Shown here: positions 7,318 to 11,866 of the stretch, piece after piece | How positions within the stretch are numbered: the first letter of the stretch is position 1 | How the letters are laid out: every line of letters starts with the position of its first letter | NCBI GenBank assembly: GCA_018384465.1 | Contig: JAHAYQ010000116.1 | Span: 1-11,866, forward strand | Length of the DNA: 11,866 bases | Direction: 5' to 3' | Source of the DNA: Myroides sp. | Lineage (GTDB): Bacteria > Bacteroidota > Bacteroidia > Flavobacteriales > Flavobacteriaceae | The notes under the pieces: generated by a model | Database searches by the model: none | Seen by the model: only the letters and a program-made list of their open reading frames with translations | What the model was told of the DNA's origin: nothing | Made by a program: the position numbers and the translations under genes

Positions 7318-8904
7318 ATGAAAAAATATCAATCAATACTTTTAGCAGCTTGTGCATTTAGCTTGGTTGCTTGTGAACCAGAATTTGAAAACGAAGTTTC
7401 TAATGAAATATACCATGGTGGTGAAGTTAATTTATCGCGATATGTTGCTTTAGGTAACTCGTTAACTTCTGGTTATATGGATGGAACTATGTTTCGTTCA
7501 GGTCAGCAATATTCATTCCCAAATTTATTAGCAAAGCAATTTGCCGTAGTAGGTGGAGGTGAATTTACGCAACCATCATTTAGCGATGATGTAAACAATT
7601 TAGGAGGTTTAACCTTAATGGGGCAACAAGCTGCAGCTACTCGTTTAATATTAAATATGACTACCAGTGGTCCTGAAAATTTACAAGGAACTCCTACTAT
7701 AGAAATTAGTAATTTGCAAGCCAAAGCATATCATAATATGGGCGTTCCGGGTGCAAAATCGTTTCATCTATTAGCAGCAGGTTACGGAAATTTAGCAAAT
7801 GTGCCCGTAGGTAAAGCAAATCCGTACTTTGTGCGTCATGCTACAACTCCAAATGCCACTATTTTAGCAGACGCAATGAGTTTAGAGCCTACTTTTTTTA
7901 CCAATTGGATTGGATCTAACGATGTACTTGCTTATGCACTATCAGGAGGAACAGGAGTTAACCAAGCAGGGAACATCGATCCAACAACTTATGGGGGAAA
8001 TGATATTACCGACCCTCAAGTATTCGCCGCTACGTATAATGCCATTATTAACACGTTAACAAGTCAAGGTGCTAAAGGAGTAGTGGCAACAGTACCGTAT
8101 GTAACTTCTATACCGCATTTTACCACAGTGCCTTACAACCCTTTAACTACCGAAGCTTTAGGTGGGGAAGCAACAATTGATCAGTTAAATGCGCAATTAT
8201 TAGGGGTTTTAAAACAGATTCTTAGTGCATTAGGCGAGAGTGATCGTATTAATTTGTTCTCTAAAACAGAAGGTAATTCTCTTTTAGTTAAAGATGAATC
8301 ATTAACCGATTTATCCCAACAAATTACAGCAGTTGCTAGTCAAAACCCTCAATTAGCTCCATTAGCACCAATATTGGGTCAATTATATGGTCAAGCGCGC
8401 CACGCTACCAAAGACGATTTGTTTGTATTAAGTACTAGTTCGGTAATAGGTACAACATCTAATTCTCCTATTTTTGAAATGGTTCCGTCACCTTATAAAG
8501 AATTGCTTAGTAAAGTAGGGGTAACCTTTCCGTTAGAAGATCAATACGTTTTAATACCGTCGGAACAAAAAGAAATAAAAGAAGCAACTGATGCTTTTAA
8601 CGATATCATTTGGGCGGCAGCACGATCAAAAAATTTAGCCATTGCCGATATGAATTTAATAATGCGTTATTTAACAAATGGCATTCGTTTAACCGATGGT
8701 CAATATTACACCGCCGATTATTTTAAAGGAACAGAAAATATGAACAAAGTATTGTTTTCTTTAGATGGTGTACACCCTAACCCACGCGGTTATGCTTTTG
8801 TAGCAAACGAAATTGTAAAAGTTATTAACGAACATTACAAAGCACATTTACCAATGTTGGTTCCAGGAAATTATCCCGGAGTAACCATCAAAGGATCTAA
8901 TTAA
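7318..8904 (+). CDS. SGNH/GDSL-type hydrolase lipoprotein
   Basis: Protein of 528 residues with a type II signal peptide and lipobox LVAC (Cys19), followed by acidic EPEFENE, so it should be lipid-anchored in the envelope. SGNH blocks are present in order: block I YVALGNSLTSGY with nucleophile Ser48 (GNSL in place of GDSL), block II Gly145 in MGVPGAKS, block III GSND with Asn201, and block V DGVHP with Asp483 and His486. The catalytic set is thus complete, and an ester- or acyl-hydrolase activity is expected. Spacing between blocks III and V is long, about 280 residues, compared with a minimal SGNH domain of about 200 in total, so large insertions are present. ATG at 7318 is preferred to an in-frame TTG at 7309 because it places the signal peptide at the N-terminus. 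It lies 9 nt after the FadL-like gene, suggesting linked function. Confidence 0.9.
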   Translation: MKKYQSILLAACAFSLVACEPEFENEVSNEIYHGGEVNLSRYVALGNSLTSGYMDGTMFRSGQQYSFPNLLAKQFAVVGGGEFTQPSFSDDVNNLGGLTLMGQQAAATRLILNMTTSGPENLQGTPTIEISNLQAKAYHNMGVPGAKSFHLLAAGYGNLANVPVGKANPYFVRHATTPNATILADAMSLEPTFFTNWIGSNDVLAYALSGGTGVNQAGNIDPTTYGGNDITDPQVFAATYNAIINTLTSQGAKGVVATVPYVTSIPHFTTVPYNPLTTEALGGEATIDQLNAQLLGVLKQILSALGESDRINLFSKTEGNSLLVKDESLTDLSQQITAVASQNPQLAPLAPILGQLYGQARHATKDDLFVLSTSSVIGTTSNSPIFEMVPSPYKELLSKVGVTFPLEDQYVLIPSEQKEIKEATDAFNDIIWAAARSKNLAIADMNLIMRYLTNGIRLTDGQYYTADYFKGTENMNKVLFSLDGVHPNPRGYAFVANEIVKVINEHYKAHLPMLVPGNYPGVTIKGSN

Positions 8905-8918
8905 AAAAAATATAAGCT

Positions 8919-9260
8919 ATGAGAATTTTAATCAATTTATTAGTAACAGCCGTAATTGTTTTTTTATTGGCTAACTTCTTGCCGGGTATTAAGGTAGATG
9001 GTTTTGGATCATCTATTATAGTAGTAATTGTATTAGCGATCTTAAACTTTTTAGTAAAACCAATTCTTCAGATAATTTCCATTCCAATAACCATTTTAAC
9101 ATTAGGATTGTTTCTTTTTGTAATCAATGCCTTAATCATTATGTTGTGTGGAAACATTGTTGGAGGATTTCATGTAGACGGCTTCTTTCCTGCACTGTTG
9201 TTCAGTTTAGTACTGTCTATTGTTCAATCAATTGTAGGAGGGTTGATGGGTTTAGATTAA
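8919..9260 (+). CDS. Phage_holin_4_2-family (PF04020-like) four-helix membrane protein
   Basis: Small hydrophobic protein of 113 residues with four predicted membrane segments at about 3-21, 31-50, 55-78 and 88-110. LPGIKVDGFG (21-30) and VGGFHVDGFF (81-90) repeat the same loop pattern, each followed by a helix, suggesting an internal duplication. NFLVKPIL and PITILTLGLFLFVINAL are typical of this family (YvlD-like). Despite the family name, members are widespread chromosomal proteins of unknown function, and no phage genes surround this one. It begins 14 nt after the SGNH gene and probably ends that operon. Confidence 0.88.
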   Translation: MRILINLLVTAVIVFLLANFLPGIKVDGFGSSIIVVIVLAILNFLVKPILQIISIPITILTLGLFLFVINALIIMLCGNIVGGFHVDGFFPALLFSLVLSIVQSIVGGLMGLD

Positions 9261-9295
9261 ATTTTACTAATAATTAATATTCAATTATTTAAAAA

Positions 9296-9327
9296 TTTGA
9301 TTGGCTTGTAAAAATAATGTATTTTTG
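9296..9327 (+). promoter_or_regulatory. Promoter for tig, -33 and -7 boxes
   Basis: TTTG at 9296-9299 and TATTTTTG at 9320-9327 (TAnnTTTG) are separated by 20 nt, the spacing expected for Bacteroidetes primary promoters. This is the best-formed promoter in the window. Predicted initiation around 9331-9335 leaves a leader of about 25-30 nt before the tig ATG. The -7 box lies inside the inverted repeat 9301-9335. Confidence 0.65.
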
Positions 9328-9339
9328 CAAGCCAATTTT
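9301..9339 (+). terminator. Inverted repeat and short T-tract after the four-helix protein gene
   Basis: TTGGCTTG (9301-9308) pairs perfectly with CAAGCCAA (9328-9335). Inside, TAAAAAT pairs with ATTTTTG through one U-G wobble, around an AATGT loop. The stem is thus 15 pairs, followed by TTTT. It lies 41 nt after the stop of the upstream operon and could end its transcript. The T-tract is short and the inner stem is all A-T, so an operator role is an alternative. Confidence 0.5.
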
Positions 9340-9360
9340 AGTTAGAAAACAAAATTTACA

Positions 9361-10683
9361 ATGAATATCACAAGAAATAATGTAGATGCTTTAAACGCAA
9401 TTATCACGATTGACGTAGCGAAAGAAGATTTTGCAGACAAAGTAGAAAATGTTCTTAAAGATTATAGAAAGAACGCAAACGTACCAGGATTTAGAAAAGG
9501 ACAAGTGCCTGCTTCATTGATCAAAAAACAATATGGTGAAGCTATCATGTTTGATGAAGTAAACAAATTATTACAAGATAGTTTAAGCAACTATTTAAAT
9601 GAAGAAAAAATTGATATTTTAGGAAACCCACTTCCGGTAGCAAAAGATATCGATTGGAATGCAGAAAATTTAAGCTTTGATTTTGAATTAGGTTTAGCAC
9701 CAGAATTCAATGTTGATTTAGATGCTGTAAAAAATACTACAAAATACCAAATTGTTGCTGATGAAGAAATGATCAATGAGCAAGTGGAATACATCCAAAA
9801 ACAATATGGTAAATTAGTTTCTAAAGAAAAAGCAGAAGAAGGTGATGATATTCGCGTAAAAGTTTCTAATGTAGAAGAAGGAATCGAAAATGAAACTACT
9901 TTCAATATTTCTGATATTCGCACAAAAACCAATCAAAAGAAATTTATTGGTAAAAAAGTGAACGATGAGGTAACTATTTCAACAAAAGGTTTGTTTGAAG
10001 ACGAGCATAAATTAATGGACGTTTTAAAAATAGATCACGATAAAGCACATGGTTTAGATGTAGAAGTTACTTTTACAATAGAAGAAGTTTCAACACAAGA
10101 AAAAGCAGAATTAAATCAAGAGTTTTTTGATAAATTATTCGGTGAAGGTAAAGTAACTTCAGAAGAAGAATTAAGAGCACGCATTAAAGAAGATGCAGAA
10201 AAACAATTCGCTCAACAAGCCGATCAAAAATTTATGAACGATACGGTAGAAGCTTTAGTTGAAAAAACTACGTTTGATCTTCCAAAAGAATTTTTGGTAA
10301 AATGGTTGCAAACAGTGGGCGAAACTACTTTAACACCAGAGCAAGCAGAAGAAGAATACACAAAATCTGAATCTGGCTTACGTTACCAATTAATTGAAGG
10401 TAAAATTATAGCTGATAACAATTTGCAAATAACATTTGATGAAATTAAAGACTATACGTCAGGTTTAATTAAAGATCAAATGGCGCAATTCGGTCAGTTA
10501 GAACCATCTGAAGACGATGTTACAAACATTGTTTCAAGAGTTTTATCAAACCAAGAAGAAGTAAAACGCATCTCTGAACAATTGATGAACGACAAAATGA
10601 TGAAATTGTTCGCCGAAAAAGTAAATGCTGCTACAAAAGAAGTAAGTTACAAAGATTTCGTTAAAGAGGTTTACGGAGAATAA
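9361..10683 (+). CDS. tig: Trigger factor, ribosome-associated chaperone
   Basis: Protein of 440 residues that should bind the ribosome exit tunnel and shield nascent chains. The N-terminal domain carries the ribosome-docking signature GFRKGQVP (43-50). The middle FKBP-like region (about 155-245) is strongly diverged: the usual G-x-x-x-G-F core and aromatic active-site residues are not recognisable, so prolyl isomerase activity may be lost. The C-terminal arm (about 245-440) is helical and highly charged, rich in Glu, Lys and Gln, as in the chaperone cradle. Length is close to the E. coli protein (432). It is followed by clpP and clpX, the same order as in Proteobacteria, and has its own promoter and a downstream hairpin. 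Confidence 0.95.
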   Translation: MNITRNNVDALNAIITIDVAKEDFADKVENVLKDYRKNANVPGFRKGQVPASLIKKQYGEAIMFDEVNKLLQDSLSNYLNEEKIDILGNPLPVAKDIDWNAENLSFDFELGLAPEFNVDLDAVKNTTKYQIVADEEMINEQVEYIQKQYGKLVSKEKAEEGDDIRVKVSNVEEGIENETTFNISDIRTKTNQKKFIGKKVNDEVTISTKGLFEDEHKLMDVLKIDHDKAHGLDVEVTFTIEEVSTQEKAELNQEFFDKLFGEGKVTSEEELRARIKEDAEKQFAQQADQKFMNDTVEALVEKTTFDLPKEFLVKWLQTVGETTLTPEQAEEEYTKSESGLRYQLIEGKIIADNNLQITFDEIKDYTSGLIKDQMAQFGQLEPSEDDVTNIVSRVLSNQEEVKRISEQLMNDKMMKLFAEKVNAATKEVSYKDFVKEVYGE

Positions 10684-10702
10684 TTTTTTGTAAAAAAATA
10701 AG

Positions 10703-10710
10703 TATATTTG
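10703..10710 (+). promoter_or_regulatory. Bacteroidetes -7 box upstream of clpP
   Basis: TATATTTG is a full TAnnTTTG match directly abutting the hairpin that follows tig. No TTG sits at the ideal -33 distance; TTTTTTG at 10684-10690 is only 12 nt away. If active, transcription would begin inside the left arm of the hairpin, about 50 nt before the clpP ATG. Confidence 0.45.
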
Positions 10711-10746
10711 AGCGTCGAACAACTAAGGTTTCGACGCTTATTTTTT
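10711..10746 (+). terminator. Rho-independent terminator after tig
   Basis: AGCGTCGAA (10711-10719) and TTCGACGCT (10730-10738) form a perfect 9-bp stem with a 10-nt loop. The stem can be extended by a G-U and a T-A pair. A run of six T follows at 10741-10746. The GC content of the stem stands out in this AT-rich DNA. It lies 28 nt after the tig stop and should separate tig from clpP-clpX, at least partly. Confidence 0.8.
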
Positions 10747-10765
10747 ATAACATTTAGCATAAAAT

Positions 10766-11443
10766 ATGGATTACGGAAAAGAATTTAGAAAATACGCTAC
10801 AAAGCATCACAAAGTAAACAACCTATATTTTGATAAAATGGTTGGTAAATTAACGCCAACAGGTAGTATGACACCATACATTATTGAAGAACGCCCTATG
10901 AACATTGCCTCAATGGATGTTTTTTCTCGTTTAATGATGGATCGCATTATTTTTCTTGGATCAGGCGTAGATGATTACGTAGCTAACATTATTCAAGCGC
11001 AATTATTGTTCTTAGAAAGTGTTGACTCATCAAAAGATATTTCTATTTATATTAACTCTCCAGGCGGAAGCGTATATGCAGGTTTAGGTATTTATGACAC
11101 CATGCAGTTTGTAAAGCCCGATGTTGCTACTATTTGTACAGGTATGGCAGCTTCTATGGGTGCTGTTTTACTGTGTGCTGGTGCAGACGGAAAGCGTTCT
11201 GCTTTACCTCACTCACGTGTAATGATTCACCAACCTTCAGGCGGTGCGCAAGGTGTAGCAACTGATATGGAGATCAACCTGAAAGAAATGTTGAAATTAA
11301 AAGAAGAATTGTATCAAATTATTTCTAAGCACTCTAAACAACCTTATGACAAAGTGTTTAAAGATTCTGAACGCGATTATTGGATGCGTGCCGATGAAGC
11401 AAAAGAATACGGAATGATTGATGAAGTTTTAATAAGAGAATAA
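10766..11443 (+). CDS. clpP: ATP-dependent Clp protease proteolytic subunit
   Basis: Serine peptidase of 225 residues that forms the double-heptamer degradation chamber used with ClpX or other Clp ATPases. The catalytic triad is visible: Ser130 in GMAASMGAVLL, His155 in RVMIHQPSGG, and Asp204 in SERDYWM. The oxyanion segment SPGGSVYAG (98-106) is present. The N-terminus is longer than in E. coli; the conserved core begins near MTPYIIEERP at about residue 35. The first 30 or so residues are probably a propeptide removed on maturation. ATG at 10766 is the first usable start after the terminator-like hairpin. clpX follows after 4 nt, so the two are co-transcribed. Confidence 0.97.
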   Translation: MDYGKEFRKYATKHHKVNNLYFDKMVGKLTPTGSMTPYIIEERPMNIASMDVFSRLMMDRIIFLGSGVDDYVANIIQAQLLFLESVDSSKDISIYINSPGGSVYAGLGIYDTMQFVKPDVATICTGMAASMGAVLLCAGADGKRSALPHSRVMIHQPSGGAQGVATDMEINLKEMLKLKEELYQIISKHSKQPYDKVFKDSERDYWMRADEAKEYGMIDEVLIRE

Positions 11444-11447
11444 TAGA

Positions 11448-11866
11448 ATGAAAGAAGGATATAACTGTTCTTTTTGCGGGCGACCAAAAGCCGAAACCAA
11501 TATTTTAATTGCAGGTATTGATGCGCATATATGTGAACATTGTGTGCAACAAGCTAACGGCATTGTAAATGAAGAGCTAAAAGCGCAAAACGGATCAGGT
11601 TTGTCAGATGAGGTACTTTTAAGAAAGCCTCAAGAAATTAGAGCTTTTTTAGATGAGTACGTCATTGGACAAGAACAAACAAAAAAAGTACTTTCGGTAG
11701 CGGTATACAACCATTATAAACGTTTATTACAGCAAAGTGAGAAAGACGATGTTGAAATAGAAAAAAGTAACATTATCGTTGTTGGTCAAACAGGTACTGG
11801 TAAAACCTTAGTAGCAAAAACTATTGCCCGTATGTTAAATGTACCTTTGGCTATTGTTGATGCCAC
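11448..11866 (+). CDS. clpX: ClpX, ATP-binding unfoldase of the Clp protease, N-terminal part (cut by the right edge)
   Basis: My translation from ATG at 11448 gives 139 complete residues with no stop. The N-terminus is the zinc-binding domain with two CxxC pairs, CSFC (7-10) and CEHC (29-32), which handles substrate and adaptor recruitment. The AAA+ domain follows with KPQEIRAFLDEYVIGQEQTKKVLSVAVYNHYKR, split here as KPQEIRAFLDEYVIGQ and EQTKKVLSVAVYNHYKR. Walker A is VGQTGTGKT, then AKTIARMLNVPLAIVDA. Walker B, the sensor motifs and the IGF loop that docks on ClpP lie beyond the window. The usual ClpX Walker A is GPTGSGKT; Gln replaces Pro here, which does not affect the GxxGxGK(T) pattern. 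Start 4 nt after clpP supports one operon. Confidence 0.96.
   Translation, partial: MKEGYNCSFCGRPKAETNILIAGIDAHICEHCVQQANGIVNEELKAQNGSGLSDEVLLRKPQEIRAFLDEYVIGQEQTKKVLSVAVYNHYKRLLQQSEKDDVEIEKSNIIVVGQTGTGKTLVAKTIARMLNVPLAIVDA

Noticed and set aside
7503..7724. Minus-strand open frame of 73 codons
   Set aside because: Antisense to the SGNH lipoprotein, with no recognisable features.
8919..9260. Phage lysis holin and possible prophage remnant
   Set aside because: The family name is historical. The protein resembles the chromosomal four-helix family, and no other phage gene, integrase or attachment site is present.
9269..9289. AATAATT-N7-AATTATT repeat whose arms match those at 5971-5988
   Set aside because: Arms are pure A/T and short, so recurrence is expected by chance in this AT-rich DNA.
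9591..9932. Minus-strand open frame of 113 codons, rich in Ser, Phe and Ile
   Set aside because: Antisense of trigger factor; its composition is what reverse-complemented Glu/Lys/Asn codons give.
11790..11816. Gln in place of Pro in the ClpX Walker A motif as a possible defect
   Set aside because: The essential GxxGxGK(T) pattern is intact and the position tolerates change in AAA+ proteins; I regard it as lineage variation.

Overview
The window looks like a stretch of core chromosome from a member of the Flavobacteriaceae (Bacteroidota). It is AT-rich. It encodes proteins typical of that group: a DUF6089 outer-membrane protein, a CBS protein next to nadK, and a FadL-like porin paired with an SGNH lipoprotein. 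Shine-Dalgarno sequences are largely absent. Five promoter-like sites match the Bacteroidetes -7 consensus TAnnTTTG. I cannot fix the genus from sequence reading alone. I see no mobile element, CRISPR array, tRNA, rRNA or foreign island.

Left part, minus strand (1-4370). One co-directional block reads from right to left: a CBS-ACT protein, nadK (stop and start overlapping as TAATG), a DUF6089 beta-barrel-like protein, uppS, and the N-terminal 429 residues of bamA, which runs off the left edge. The block combines NADP supply, the polyprenyl carrier lipid of wall synthesis, and outer-membrane protein assembly. The DUF6089 gene has its own promoter-like box, so the block probably holds two transcription units.

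Middle, plus strand (4442-9260). Diverging from the CBS gene are pdxJ and an alpha/beta hydrolase, again overlapping as TAATG. A separate unit follows with a FadL/OmpP1 channel, an SGNH (GDSL-type) lipoprotein and a four-helix membrane protein of the phage_holin_4_2 family. The first two suggest surface ester hydrolysis coupled to uptake of a hydrophobic product. That link is inference.

Right part, plus strand (9361-11866). Trigger factor, clpP and the first part of clpX form the protein folding and degradation cluster that is also conserved in Proteobacteria. clpX is cut by the right edge.

No gap between genes exceeds 300 bases; the largest is 5926-6057. The most interesting non-coding signals lie before tig and before clpP. 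In each, an inverted repeat that would work as a terminator for the upstream gene overlaps or abuts the -7 box of the downstream gene. I do not find a convincing undescribed system here. The least explained parts are the FadL/SGNH/four-helix operon, the CBS-ACT protein coupled to nadK, and these compact terminator-promoter junctions.
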